From positions 992,001 through 1,056,000 of the forward strand of contig NADL03000629.1 in NCBI GenBank assembly GCA_002205965.3: a stretch of 64,000 bases of DNA, in the 5' to 3' direction. Of this stretch, positions 19,217 to 30,441 are shown in pieces. The notes under the pieces were generated by a model that was not told the origin of the DNA, searched no databases, and worked only from the letters and a program-made list of their open reading frames with translations. Numbering within the stretch: position 1 is the first letter of the stretch; every line of letters begins with the position of its first letter. A program made the position numbers and the translations under genes. The stretch comes from Kappaphycus alvarezii (taxonomy: Eukaryota; Rhodophyta; Florideophyceae; Gigartinales; Solieriaceae).

Positions 19217-20439
19217 CGACCCCGAATCAAGTCCCTTTTCCCTTTTAGCTTACCTCCTCCTCCAAATTCGCCTTTTTTTTGAGAAGAAGGGCGCAAATGC
19301 ACTATTGCAAAATCCCTTGCAGATTTATTTTACCTATTCCTAATCTATAGAACCTGCCCGGGAGCCTATTTAAACCCCTTTATTCTAAGTTCCAAATGCC
19401 CCCGATCATTTTACTCATCACCCCTCTCCCCCACACACCCAAAACACCCCACATTGCCTCCTGTTCCCCAACGTCTATCACAATGAGCAACCTTCGCCCC
19501 TCTGTCCTTATTTCCAAAAACCGCCCTTCCCGTTCCATCAATGGCCTTCGTCTCGCCGCCTACGGGCCAACCGATGCCGATGACTACATCCGGCGGCAAA
19601 CAAAGAAGCAAATCATCGAGTTCGTGCGCCGCCTCTTCATAGAAGAAGAAGCGAGGGAGGTAAGTCCGGGAGAGGCTGAGAAGATCGAGGAGGAGAGCGG
19701 GAGTCCTTCGAGGAATGGTTAGCCCCTGAGCTAGTGTACGAGGCTCAGGAAGATGAGGAGGAGGAGGATGAGGGAACAGGGTGCATGGAAAGTGTTGGAC
19801 TGGTGAGGCCTGGAATAGAGAGTATGGATCAAGTTGTGCCCACGATGGAACCGGATGGAGATATCTTTAGTAGTCTAGATATCTCCCGGGGGGAAATAGA
19901 GAGCTGTGAGCCATTCGCAGATATTTGTGGGGACTGCTTGGACAGCATGGATATTTTAGAGGAGTTGTTTGGATCTGATTTAGAGAATAGGAAATAAGAG
20001 GACCAAATTAATTGTTGGTTTCTTAAGTATCTTTTGCTTAGAGTATATTGTCCACACAAAGTATTTTTATGCATTTCTTAGTATCTTCTGTAGTTTTGTT
20101 CGGACTTTAGGGGTAGCCAAAAGTCTATATAAGCTGAGTAAACTGCTTCCTCATGGAGAGGTCAAGCAAGTTGGCAGACAACTTCAAGCCAAGTCCCGAG
20201 TAGTAGGAAGTTGAGAGTCAACTTCAGACCCAAGAAACCTTTTTCTTACGCTAGTCGCAGAGCGTCGGTGGTAGACCCTGCCCCTTTTATACTTGCTTGT
20301 AGCTTTCTCATCTCTCTTCTATATACACTCCCTTTTGTTCGTTCAACAATACCACGGCAGCACTTTTGTCGCTCGCAACACCTCCTTCTCAGGGTAATTG
20401 GTTCTGAGGATCTCTTCCCCCGCCGATTTACCCCTATCA
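19217..20439 (+). repeat. Right part of the split solo LTR
   Basis: Continues the LTR at CGACCCCG after the GAAT junction. Contains the first TATA-like box (TATTTAAA) upstream of the LTR ORF, the second (TATATAAG) downstream of it, and the CCCTATCA terminus. Confidence 0.92.
19396..19997 (+). pseudogene. LTR-encoded ORF, frameshifted copy
   Basis: The frame 19396-19722 has the conserved N-terminal half (motif TKKQIIEFVRRLF) and breaks after EEESG by a one-base loss. The second half, 19734-19997, retains MDQVVPTMEPDGDIF and DSMDILEELFGSDL. The GAG|GTAAGT splice-donor-like site is kept. The intact version lies at 35896-36555. Confidence 0.6.
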
Positions 20440-20639
20440 ACCTGTGTAGCATTACGCCTATAACGTAGTGTGGTTAGGCATTTCACTGTAACTCACCTCC
20501 CCCCCCAAATGCCAAGACACAGATTTTGCACTGGGACTGTACAAATGAGGTCACGCTTTGGCACCGAAACCTTCCTTTTCCCGCCAGATCGACGGCTTAT
20601 CTTCCGGAGTATACCAGATTGATCGAACTGATCTTCCTT

Positions 20640-21090
20640 CTGTTCCTGCTATTTGTTCCTGTAAGTATGGTTCGCCCGATGAATGAGCGCCTTGCACAGC
20701 AAGCCCAAGCTGATAAAACAACGACGGTTGCTCCTGATCCTATCACCGCGCGCCTTTGCGAAAAGTCGCGGTTCTCGACAATCGCAAGTGCCGATCTGCC
20801 AAATCCTGCAGACGTATTTATTATTCCGCCTGTAGTCGGCACACCAATGGCACCAAACGAAGACAAAGATAGTTGGTTTCTTAACATAGGGGCTAGCGTC
20901 TCTGTCGATGTCGGACCCAGTACAGAGGCCAGCAGTGAGCGTGCCCATCGCACCTACATATAATTGATTGATGCATCGCAGTCTGTTCAGGTTACCAATG
21001 GGGAAAATATCGTGTACGTCATCGACCGGACACAATATGAAATTGACGGCGTTGTACTCAGAAATGTCATGCAGGTTGGGAGTTAACAGT
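20640..21090 (+). pseudogene. Ty1/copia-like protease relic
   Basis: The plus frame contains DSWFLNIGASVSV, resembling the copia protease core W-x-L-D-S-G-A-S with D-S replaced by N-I. It is followed, after a stop, by VQVTNGENIVYVID and GVVLRNVMQV, like the copia protease C-terminal half. It would be inactive. The copia RT/RNase H relic nearby is on the opposite strand, so the two are not one element. Confidence 0.35.
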
Positions 21091-21947
21091 TACAGAGAGA
21101 TGCATAGTACGGATGCCGGACATCTGTGAATCATACCGTGAGCTACTTTGAGATTTCACACCAGTCTTTGACTGCGTCTTATCTTGGAGACAGACTGGTC
21201 TCCTTTCCCACTAGAATACTCGATGCATCAATTGATGATGCATCTCGTGAGTGTTCTATTAGTATCCGAAGGGACTTCAAGCACGATTCCTTGGGCCGTG
21301 GCACGAAGCACTTTGTACTTGAGAATATCCTGAACTTCTGCAAGCAGAATACAGGGGGTGGCCTTCGTTATTGGTAGGGAACCAGGAATTCGAGAGCCCA
21401 ATACAGTTCTTTTGCAGTACATTGTTCCGTAATGCTGCAAATTTAACCAAACCAACGGTAAGACTTGACTGTGTTCCGTGCTCGATTTTGCAGGGCGCCC
21501 TTTACTTCCATAGTGAACCAGGGTTCAATTTTGCAAAACTAAAACTGTTTTAATGAACTGAGAAGCCAGCCAACCTTGAACAGGCGGAAGGAATGCTACA
21601 GGGTCTTGGCCTAAATCTGGTGTTACGCAAGCCGAGGTTTCGAAGTGAACTACACCAAAATAGGAAAAGAGGTGCCTTCGAAATTATTATCGGTCTGAAA
21701 GGTGGTGTGTGATTGGTTCGGTAGTGCGCAAATCAGGTCACTGTGTTGACCATTGTGTCCTTGTCAAATTGAAAATGGGTATAGTTTTAGATCCGGTCGA
21801 GAGATTTGTCTTTTTGTGTAGTGATAGCTTTCATATGTTCTGTGAACGGTAAATTGCCAAAATCGAATTAACAAAGGTTAGGGAGATGGTAGAGTAATAT
21901 TGAGATGTTAAACAAAGACATTCATCGTGCTATCCCTTCCGACCTGA

Positions 21948-22830
21948 TTATTCACTGATCTGGGTCACATTGAGCTCCCCTGTAGCACTAATATTTCTCA
22001 GCACTGCTGGCCTCACCATCTTGGTCAATCCATCGGCAAAAGTTTTATAAATCTGAGGCAAACCGATGTCAGAAGGCTCCCTGCCCCAGAATTCTCCCCT
22101 TGCTGCCGCGATGTCCCACATGGTTCGTTTCGCAGAGGTTCACGAGCCCTTAGAGATAAAATCAAACAAAATTTCGCATTCTGTAAATAATTGAACCGGA
22201 GCAGCTTTACCCAAAACGGTCCGAAGTTTAAAGGATGGGAAAGCTGCGACATCAACCATGTCACAGAAAGAAATTAACTCACCATACATTGCTGACCGTG
22301 CTACGCGCCTGGACTTCTATGATTTGAATGAGAAGGGCGTGAAATTTACGTTTTACTCTCTAAATAATACTTTGTACCCTAATTGTGGTGAAAATAGGCA
22401 TTATTTGGAAATGAAGAGTCCGAAAACCCGATGATCTTCACGGAGTTTCGGTATAGTTTCCGCATCTTGAGTTAAACTCTGTGGCCGATCGCATATTCGA
22501 CACCCCCATTTATCCTCTGAATGAAGATAACTTTCTGTACATCGAACATGCTTTCAGTAACTTGCGCAAGTTGTAAGATTTCAAGAACGCAGTCCGGGAG
22601 GCAATTAGATGACCATGTAAGCTCATGCGCTTTGACCGAAAGTACTTGAAGGATGTATCGGCATGTAAGCATTCTAATTTCCTTAAATATTCGTTTTGGT
22701 CTATAATGAAGTCTCCATTCTCTTCTTGGTTGAGGACAAAATACGTGAGTTCGGTCGGAAAAGGGATGTCATCCGCCATCTCGAAGTGATCATTTGTTTC
22801 TTTCTCCTTGTTGCCACACCTCAGCAAGTC
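21948..22830 (-). pseudogene. Ty1/copia RT C-terminus and RNase H relic
   Basis: The minus strand at 22827-22510 reads FIIDQNEYLRKL and FRSKRMSL. An adjacent frame reads LPDCVLEILQLAQVTE. From about 22290 to 21948 a single frame contains MYGELISFCD, FTECEILFDFISKGS, a stop, then SAKRTMWDIAAARGEF, FADGLTKMVRP and a terminal TGELNVTQISE. This is the classic copia RNase H C-terminus (K-R-x-x-x-D-I ... ADGLTK). Several frame changes and one internal stop show it is dead. Confidence 0.72.
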
Positions 22831-25800
22831 TTAAACGTAGCTACCACTGAGTTACTTGATTAACCCATCTGTAGAAGATAATATAAAGCGGGGTCTATCT
22901 TGAATGGCTTTAATCTAAGTCCGTGACGGTGGTACTAATCTAAGGTAGTGTTCGATAGATAACCGGCAACAAAAAGTACCTAAAGGGGACGTACAAGTTG
23001 GATACATTGTTCCGGATCTAGTTCGCACTCCCGAATGGGCTTCTAGATAATCAACTGTCGAGCGAGTGGTTCTTCAGACTGGAAATATGCTTGGGTCACA
23101 TCTGCAGTCCAACATTTGATCCGAATACAACTGCTAGGGCAAGTAACAAACGCACCGATTGGGGCTGTAGAGTAGCTGATGAGTGAACCATTAGTGTGGG
23201 AAACTAGTCTCCTTTTCGCGCGAGCGTACTTTACTTGCTACAGTAGAGACAGGCTGTGCTGTCCAGTGCCACATGTACTTGCCACGTTTAAGGCTCATAT
23301 GTAAGGCCGCTGGCAATTACTTTACTACCTTAAATATTCCTTTAGTGTAGTAATTACTGTATGAATAATTAGCTGACAGTGACATAGTAGGTGGCACTGC
23401 CGCTATCTAGAGGCTCTCCGGCCTTCGGGTCGTCCAGCAGTAAACTCAAGAAAAATCCCCTCCAACCTGTCCTTCCTACTCGCTCCACAGCTAAGTATCT
23501 CGAGTCGACTAACGAACTAGGATTACTAGTTAAGAGCACACGGAAAACCTAGCGCTGCGCCTCGCCCCTTAGCTAGTTACCATCAGCGTGTCCAGAGTAG
23601 AAATTGCTACCCATTTTTTGGCCAGTTCTGAAGTAGGATTGCCTACCCTTTTACGCTAGCGAAACACCTTCCCTCCACCCGATTCATTCCTCCCAGCGCA
23701 CCAAGCCCCAGTGAACTATTTCCGGGCAACCCTAGGGCGTTTCACTATCCTTTACGAACGCGATCTACGGTCTGCACTACCCCGATAGCTACAATAAGTT
23801 GTGTAGCACCGTTTAGACTGGTCTCCAGAAGAAGCTTTGCTTTTAAAACCCCCACCTGGTGAGTGGACTGAAGGTTTCATTCTACTACAATAAGGCCCTT
23901 CAATTTGTGCCGTGAGATAACATACCTAGCCTTGTATTTCACCTTTACATCCACGGTTGTCTTAATTGCCAACACAAGCGTCCAGGAAGTACATTACCAT
24001 CCAGAGGGATTTATTCCTTAGAATTATTTTAAAAGCTCCCCGTTCCAATAAAATTTGTATATCCTTTTTCCGTGCTTCTATCATATTGAGGCTTCTTGCT
24101 TGTTCATCTTTTTTTCAATGATGTCAGTAGCCATAACCTCACAAGTATCATAATAATGGAACTGGGCCATACTATAATCGAGATTCACCATGAAAGCATG
24201 TGAAAGGTATTCGGTGGTGAAGAACTGTTTAAATTTTGCAACGTTAAAGGAACGAGCAGAGCTGTATCCTTGGTCTCGAACAAATATCAATTTCCTTTGA
24301 TATATCAACACTTAGAGGTCTATTTCCAAAATAATCATCAGAAAAAATCAGAAATCAATGAAAGTAAAGGTTAAACAAAGTTATTATTCGTGATTGCAAT
24401 GCAGCAACGCATGAAATCCTGAAAGACAATAATATTTTGTTTCAGAAATTGCTATTTTCAAATCACGAAATACGCCCCCACAACATTTGTCAATTCTACC
24501 AATAGCGAATACACAACTGTTATAAGAACTTTTACCGTAGTGTACAGTACGTAGCAACGTCTCGATGTAGTATTTCTACATATTCCCCAAACCTTTGTCC
24601 CATAACTTACTACATCGTTCCTTGGGGGACAAGGATCATCTTCAATGACCTTCTAGCTTCACGAAGAGGTCACCCAAAAAATTCGATGCAATTGTCATAA
24701 TCACGAAGAGGTTAACCGATTAAAATTCACAGCTCAACTGAGGATGCTTCTCCCAAAGTGGTTTGAGGAACAGCGCTTCACGGGAGACAAATAAGAGTTT
24801 TTCCCGCACAACGTACTACGAGATGTTTACTTGGGAAGCTTATAGCATATATAATAAGATGCCAGCGTCATATATTCGTCATGAATGATGCATTGTTTGT
24901 GAAAGGACACAATGAGACTCGAACGAGGCGTAGATTTGACAAAAAACTCATGAAACGTGAAGCGCCACAATTGGAATACATATGAGTAATGAATCTGGGG
25001 GCTTGCACTTAACATGTAAACTTTTTGCACTGCAATTAAGCATCCCGTTCCATCTAATCATGAAAAGTTACAAGCACCTTTACCTGGCCAGTCATCAAGA
25101 TCTTCGAATCACACATGTTGCACCTTGCTCAAACTTAACCTGCAGCTTTATGTACCATTTGTTTTGTATCTTCAGCTGGTTCTACACAACGCCCAAAATG
25201 AGATATCACCACAACTATAACAGGTACCAGTAGAAACCTGTTTTGCTTGAGATGTGATCTGGGTTACAACTTGCACCTAAATAAAAGATAGATAAGCCCG
25301 TTTCTTCTTTTCCATACTCAAAAGTACCCAGTACCCTAGCAGTATCAACTTCACTACCAATACCACACTTTCAGAACATATGGAGCCTGTTACTTCGAGA
25401 ATATATGTCCATACAGTCGCAGAGAGCGGAGAAATGTAAAAAAGGCACTGAAACAAATGAAATCTCTTCTGAGGGACACTGAGTCTCCGAAAAACGGGGG
25501 TTAAACAGCATGAAATCATGTTTCGGAACAATCCTTTGTATAATTCGCGCAACAGCAGAAAAATGCTCCAAAGTAAAAGAAATTCTCGTTTTGAGAGATC
25601 CTTGCATGTAAACATGACAAAAATATGACTTCTCGGAAAAGTTGGACTTCTGCTCGAGGGTTCCCTGTTTCAAGAACTTCTCAAATTTCATCGAAAGAGC
25701 CCTTTTCAAGGATCGTAGAACGAATATACCATCTTCTAATTCGCAGAGCCAAAAAAATGGACCAGATTGTAATGCCTGTATTCGAGATTTGTGTAAAAAC

Positions 25801-26700
25801 AGTTCTGCACTAACTGAATCCAACTGAGTCATGAGGGAGGCGTACCACTACCACATCTTTCTCATATCTACTTCATAGCATGGCGGAGAAAATATAGCAA
25901 AATTATTGTAAATTATTTTTTTTGGTTGACTTTATGGGAGAGAATCTCATTCCAATCTGGATCACCAGATTATGGTGATGTGTTAAAATTCTGCGCCAGT
26001 AATTCTCTTTGATGTCCACTGAACCTCCTTGAGAGTGATGGACTTTCGTTCTCCCCAATTTTATAATCATGTAGTCGAAGTAATCTCCGAGGAAGAAAGT
26101 ATACCTCATGAATCCCCTTCTCCGATTCATCCACCTCGGGTACAGAATGACACCATACCCAACGCATTTTATAAGGTATTTTCCCCTATACAAAGGAATT
26201 CTGCAGAACACCACATTTCTGGCATTCCACGGATGTTTTCCATTGTCTACAGCACCTGAATGACATCACCACGATCTTTCAAGAAGACTTCCTCAAAACA
26301 CGTCTTCCTTTGTAACCGTCTTGTCCTACTTTCTGAATATAAATGCTTCTCTGCTTCTGTCAAGATACTTATCGGTGAATGATGCCGCCCAGAAGAATGG
26401 GAGGAGAAAAGTAAGCCAAATTTGATGACTCCGATCCGTACGGATCATGCGTATTACCATGATTGACAAAGTTGGAGTAGGTTGGCGATAAACACGCGTA
26501 CAAATCGAAACACTTTCGCTTGCGAAAATTCACGGACTTCGAGAGCCCTGGGAATCAACATCCGTAACAGACACTAGAACTGTACCCTCCGTTGGAATCG
26601 TAGAAACTACTCAGCAGCACGAGGACTGTAGATAGAGTCAAAAATGTTGGGAATTATATAGAATTGAGAACAATGTATTGAATTATCATTATCGTACTCC
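22831..26700. other. AT-rich DNA, no recognisable gene
   Basis: Open frames up to about 150 codons (for example 25832-25371 minus) overlap on both strands and show no recognisable motif. No repeats shared with the rest of the window were found. Confidence 0.35.
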
Positions 26701-26709
26701 GAATCCGAC

Positions 26710-26979
26710 TTGAAAATTCGATTTGATGACCCTTCAAGGAAAAATTTCCATCAAACCCTCGTAGACTGCAAAGATCCCTTTACTATTTGCATTATGAATA
26801 GTTACTCTTCCCCATCAGGACGGTTTTCAGAGGAACAATTTGTTGCTAATTACATCCGAGAATTCTCCCAAGTGTCACCAATGGAGGTAGTGACTCAGTT
26901 ACATAAGAAATCCTTTCGATCCATTTACGCACTTGCCGTTCTTTTTCGTCTATGGTGTATGAATGTTTTGGAAAAGTAG
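26710..26979 (+). CDS. Hypothetical ORF, 89 aa
   Basis: A plus-strand frame starting at an ATG with mixed composition. No domain was recognised. It could be a decayed retroelement gag fragment. Coding status is uncertain. Confidence 0.15.
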   Translation: MKIRFDDPSRKNFHQTLVDCKDPFTICIMNSYSSPSGRFSEEQFVANYIREFSQVSPMEVVTQLHKKSFRSIYALAVLFRLWCMNVLEK

Positions 26980-27589
26980 ATATTTGATGCAGGAATAGTT
27001 ACGGATTATGAACGGATTGGATGTAGTGAGTGTACAATTGCATTGTTCATGCTATGTAAAAGGACAGCGGCCTCTTGGATGGCCACGAAAGTCTCCGTAT
27101 GGGTGAGAAGGAACTAATTGCACTCCATCAGCATCATAATTATGTTGACGGGAACAGAAATGAGTCTATCACTGATTCTAGGTTAATAAAGCATATTGTA
27201 GTGAAATCGTTCCATCAGCTGACCAAGGTTTTGTTCGTCGCAAAAATTGGACAGTGAGCTGAAGAGTTAATCTAATTTCTTGCCATGAGTTCGCCATCTA
27301 GAAAAAGCTACTACGTTTAGTTTTACTTATAACAAAGGCCATATACTAAAAATAAGGTATCTGTAATATCTTTTGAACAGTATTGTGTGGTTTGTGGCGC
27401 CTCAATCATCAGCTATACGAGTTGAGGTCATTATGTTTAGCGTAAGGATCATCTTTACTGGATTTGTAATGCCGCAAACCTTTACTCTCATATGTGGGAG
27501 CTGTATACCCACTTGGGAAATGTATGGTATTAGATTAGCTATACGGATTATTGGAAGTGCGAGCTCCTTCAGTAATGTCCAAGATTATA

Positions 27590-27934
27590 GTTGGGGTCTC
27601 CCCCAATCCGACGGAGGATACCCTCCATGGTCCGCACTACGACATCTTTCCCTCGCCCCCTCCCTAGTATACGGATCATTTACATACGTGGAACGTGCCA
27701 CCAACCCATCCTGAGTATAGGTATCATTCTCATAAGTGAAACGATGACCATAGGAGAAATTGGCAGCAGCATTATTACCCCCATAACGCCTCGTATATTG
27801 CGATCGCCCATCATCCCGATTGTAGGCGACTTACTCATTATACTGACTGTTGGTAGCTTGATGTCATCCGTAACCACCTTCGCATCTGCCATTTTTGTAG
27901 TCTCTACTACCAGCACCATACTATCCATCACCGT
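27590..27934 (-). other. Possible coding relic rich in N, Y, G and R
   Basis: A minus frame with two stops encodes a low-complexity tract (for example RRYGGNNAAANFSYG) of the kind found in retroelement Gag tails. It abuts the 5' LTR. No firm assignment. Confidence 0.2.
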
Positions 27935-28055
27935 TGTAATACAAAAATGGTCCTCCCCTCATTTAATACAGGAAATGGTCCTCCCTTCACGTAATACAGG
28001 AAATGGTCCTCCCTTCACGTAAGACAGGAAATGGTACTTCCCTCGTGTAATCCAG
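27935..28055 (+). repeat. Tandem ~28-bp units at the LTR start
   Basis: Four units containing GGAAATGGTCCTCCC, separated by TTCACGTAATACA-like spacers. The unit count varies among LTRs: four here and at 13.66 kb, three at 35.5 and 59.7 kb, one at 40.55 kb. Position at the beginning of U3 suggests an enhancer-type repeat (inference). Confidence 0.75.
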
Positions 28056-28303
28056 CAACCTACAACGATCCGCCCCTAACTTCTCCAACCGTCATTTCCA
28101 AATTTACTTCCATTTTATCTAGATATTTTTATACTGTATTTAACCCTCTGAATCGACCCCGAATCAAGTCCCTTTTCCCTTTTAGCTTACCTCCTCCTCC
28201 AAATTCGCCTTTTTTTGAGAAGAAGGGCGCAAATGCACTATTGCAAAATCCCTTGCAGATTTATTTTACCTATTCCTAATCTATAGAACCTGCCCCGGGA
28301 GCC

Positions 28304-28311
28304 TATTTAAA
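28304..28311 (+). promoter_or_regulatory. TATA-like box upstream of the LTR ORF
   Basis: TATTTAAA lies about 25 bp before the first ATG (28333) and 106 bp before the conserved ATG at 28417. It is conserved in all near-complete LTR copies. It probably sets transcription start for the element or the LTR ORF. Confidence 0.5.
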
Positions 28312-28416
28312 CCCCTTTATTCTAAGTTCCAAATGCCCCGATCATTTTACTCATCACCCTCTCCCCCACACACCCAAAGCACCCCACATTGCCTCCTGTT
28401 CCCCAACTCTATCACA

Positions 28417-29009
28417 ATGAGCAACCTTCGCCCCTCTGTCCCTATTTCCAAAAACCGCCCTTCCCGTTCCATCAATGGCCTTCGTCTCGCCGCCTACGGG
28501 CCAACCGATGCCGACGACTACATCCGGCGGCAAACAAAGAAGCAAATCATCGAGTTCGTGCGCCGCCTCTTCATAGAAGAAGAAGCGAGGGAGGTAAGTC
28601 CGGGAGAGGCTGAGAAGGTCGAGGAGGAGAGCGGGGAGTCCTTCGAGGAATGGTTAGCCCCTGAGCTAGTGTACGAGGATCAGGAAGATGAGGATGAGGA
28701 GGATGAGGAGGATGAGGAGATGAGGAGGAGGAGAGGATGAGGATGAGAAGAGGATGAGGAGGAGGAGGAGGATGAGGAGGATGAGGCAACAGGGGCATGG
28801 AAAGTGTTGGACCGGTGGGGCCTGGAATAGAGAGTATGGATCAAGTTGTGCCCACGATGGAACCGGATGGAGATATCTTTAGTAGTCTAGATATCTCCCA
28901 GGGGGAAATAGAGAGTTGTGAGCCATTCGCAGATATTTGTGGGGACTGCTTGGACAGCATGGATATTTTAGAGGAGTTGTTTGGATCTGATTTAGAGAAT
29001 GGGAAATAA
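28417..29009 (+). pseudogene. LTR-encoded ORF, 5' LTR copy (frame broken in acidic repeat)
   Basis: From the ATG at 28417 the frame encodes the conserved N-terminal region (DADDYIRRQTKKQIIEF, EEWLAPELVYE) and then leaves frame in the purine-rich acidic tract, stopping at 28740. The second half resumes at 28797-29009 with MDQVVPTMEPDGDIF and ends in DSMDILEELFGSDLENGK. A consensus 5' splice site GAG|GTAAGT lies after codon 59 (exon end 28593). Confidence 0.55.
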
Positions 29010-29137
29010 GAGGACCAAATTAATTGTTAGTTTCTTAAGTATCTTTTGCTTAGAGTATATTGTCCACACAAAGTATTTTTATGCATTTCTTAGTATCTTC
29101 TGTAGTTTTGTTCGGACTTTAGGGGTAGCCAAAAGTC

Positions 29138-29145
29138 TATATAAG
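29138..29145 (+). promoter_or_regulatory. Second TATA-like box of the LTR
   Basis: TATATAAG lies downstream of the LTR ORF and about 300 bp before the LTR end. It is present in every copy, including the old ones near 49.3 and 52.4 kb in altered form. It could be the promoter for genomic RNA if the ORF lies in U3. Confidence 0.45.
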
Positions 29146-29277
29146 CTGAGTAAACTGCTTCCTCATGGAGAGGTCAAGCAAGTTGGCAGACAACTTCAAG
29201 CCAAGTCCCGAGTAGTAGGAAGTTGAGAGTCAACTTCAGACCCAAGAAAACTTTTCTTACGCAGTCGCAGAGCGTCG

Positions 29278-30441
29278 GTGGTAGACCCTGCCCCTTTTAT
29301 ACTTGCTTGTAGCTTCTCAACTCTCTTCTATATACACTCCCTTTTGTTCGTTCAAAATACCACGGCAGCACTTTTGTCGCTCGCAACACCTCCTTCTCAG
29401 GGTAATGGTTCTGAGGATCTCTCCCCCGCCGATTTACCCCTATCATTTGGTACTCTTGTGGAGGGGGTTGCACCCGAGGTATTCGAGTTGAGCAGTAGTA
29501 AGGAACACTTCGGGGGATTTCTTTTCTGTAATCATGGATCTCAACGCTGCTCGTATAACGTTCACAGGGGCAAGACTGAAGACGTTGAGGAGTTTCTTTA
29601 CACATATGTCAACGTTGTGATGCGAGAGAAGGGCGATGAAGAGAAGGCCGCAAGTATCTTCGCCTATCTTCATGGTGACGCAAAGCACAAATATAAGTCC
29701 AAGTTTATCGACGGGTGGTCTCTTAACGGGAATGGGCGTAACTTCGGTGAGGTATGTGAGTGGCTTGTGAAAGAGTATGCTAAGGAGGTAGAACCAGATG
29801 AGATGATTCGTACCGCCATAGAGGCCCGGCTCAACTTCGACGATTTGTTAAGCTCATTGGTGTACTTGTGTGATCTTTATGAAAAGGCTGGGTTCAACGC
29901 CCAAGCCAAGTACGGAATGCTGCGTAAGGCGGCTATGGGGGATAAGCGGCTCTCCGATTTCCTCCTCATCAAGGGCCCTCACACTTTTGATGAACTGAAG
30001 GGTACCATAGTAGAATTTGTCAAAAATTCGGAGACGTTTCAGTCACTGAGTGAGGTACCGAGGGAAACCCGCACATCGATGTCTATCGTACATCCTGAAA
30101 AGAATTATCAAAGGCCGGCTACTAGTGCAGCGGCATTAGAATCTGTCAGGAGCGATGTCAAAAACTTGGAAGAAAGGTTGGAAACCCGATTCGATAATCG
30201 ACTTGACATGATAACCTCGCAGTTGGAAAGCCTTACTCTTACCATTAAGAAGAACCAGTCTGGGGCCCCTAAGGCCGCAGAAGTCTGTTCTTACTGTCAC
30301 AAGCCTGGACACTTTGCAAACAGGTGTCCTGATAATCCACATAGAAACACTCGTTGTGCAAAGTGCGGTCGATATGGGCATCATGAAAGTAACTGCTGGT
30401 CTAAAGACAACAGAAGAGCAAATTTATCGGAAGAGGAGTGA
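29278..30441 (+). CDS. Gag polyprotein of the Ty3/gypsy element
   Basis: The open frame encodes 387 codons. The middle region is a capsid-like helical segment. The C-terminus has two CCHC zinc knuckles, CSYCHKPGHFANRC and CAKCGRYGHHESNC, typical of nucleocapsid. A short coiled-coil-like stretch precedes them (VKNLEERLETRFDNRLD). The frame runs out of the 5' LTR without an ATG before the capsid region. The first in-frame ATG lies about 110 codons in, so a start supplied by splicing is plausible (acceptor CTTCTCAG at 29393-29400, in frame with the LTR ORF). It overlaps the protease frame by about 128 bp, in +1 relation. Gag packages the RNA in virus-like particles. Confidence 0.85.
   Translation: MVDPAPFILACSFSTLFYIHSLLFVQNTTAALLSLATPPSQGNGSEDLSPADLPLSFGTLVEGVAPEVFELSSSKEHFGGFLFCNHGSQRCSYNVHRGKTEDVEEFLYTYVNVVMREKGDEEKAASIFAYLHGDAKHKYKSKFIDGWSLNGNGRNFGEVCEWLVKEYAKEVEPDEMIRTAIEARLNFDDLLSSLVYLCDLYEKAGFNAQAKYGMLRKAAMGDKRLSDFLLIKGPHTFDELKGTIVEFVKNSETFQSLSEVPRETRTSMSIVHPEKNYQRPATSAAALESVRSDVKNLEERLETRFDNRLDMITSQLESLTLTIKKNQSGAPKAAEVCSYCHKPGHFANRCPDNPHRNTRCAKCGRYGHHESNCWSKDNRRANLSEEE
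29448..29465 (+). other. Candidate primer-binding site
   Basis: Two bases after the 5' LTR end the sequence reads TGGTACTCTTGTGGAGGG. The initial TGG, complementary to a tRNA CCA end, and the position are as expected. The tRNA partner was not identified. Confidence 0.4.

Larger units (their letters stand above)
13659..20444 (+). mobile_element. Solo LTR with perfect TSD, split by a nested retroelement
   Basis: The LTR begins TGTAATAC at 13664 and ends CCCTATCA at 20439. It is flanked by the identical 5-bp sequence ACCTG at 13659-13663 and 20440-20444. No gag or pol of this family lies between its halves, so it is a solo LTR. The two halves, 13664-13883 and 19217-20439, are contiguous in the LTRs at 27.9 and 35.5 kb. 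This copy fixes the LTR boundaries (TG...CA) and TSD length for the family. Confidence 0.93.
27935..29445 (+). repeat. 5' LTR
   Basis: Starts TGTAATAC and ends CCCTATCA, the termini confirmed by the TSD-flanked solo LTR at 13.66-20.44 kb. Compared with the 3' LTR it differs mostly by single-base gaps and by the length of the purine-rich GAGGA tract inside the ORF. Confidence 0.92.

Noticed and set aside
24880-24930. B-box-like word on the minus strand suggesting a tRNA gene
   Set aside because: No acceptor stem or anticodon arm can be folded around it.
27935-28055. Repeat-spacer look of the 28-bp units, like a short CRISPR array
   Set aside because: Spacers are nearly identical, the units lie at the start of every LTR copy, and the genome is eukaryotic.
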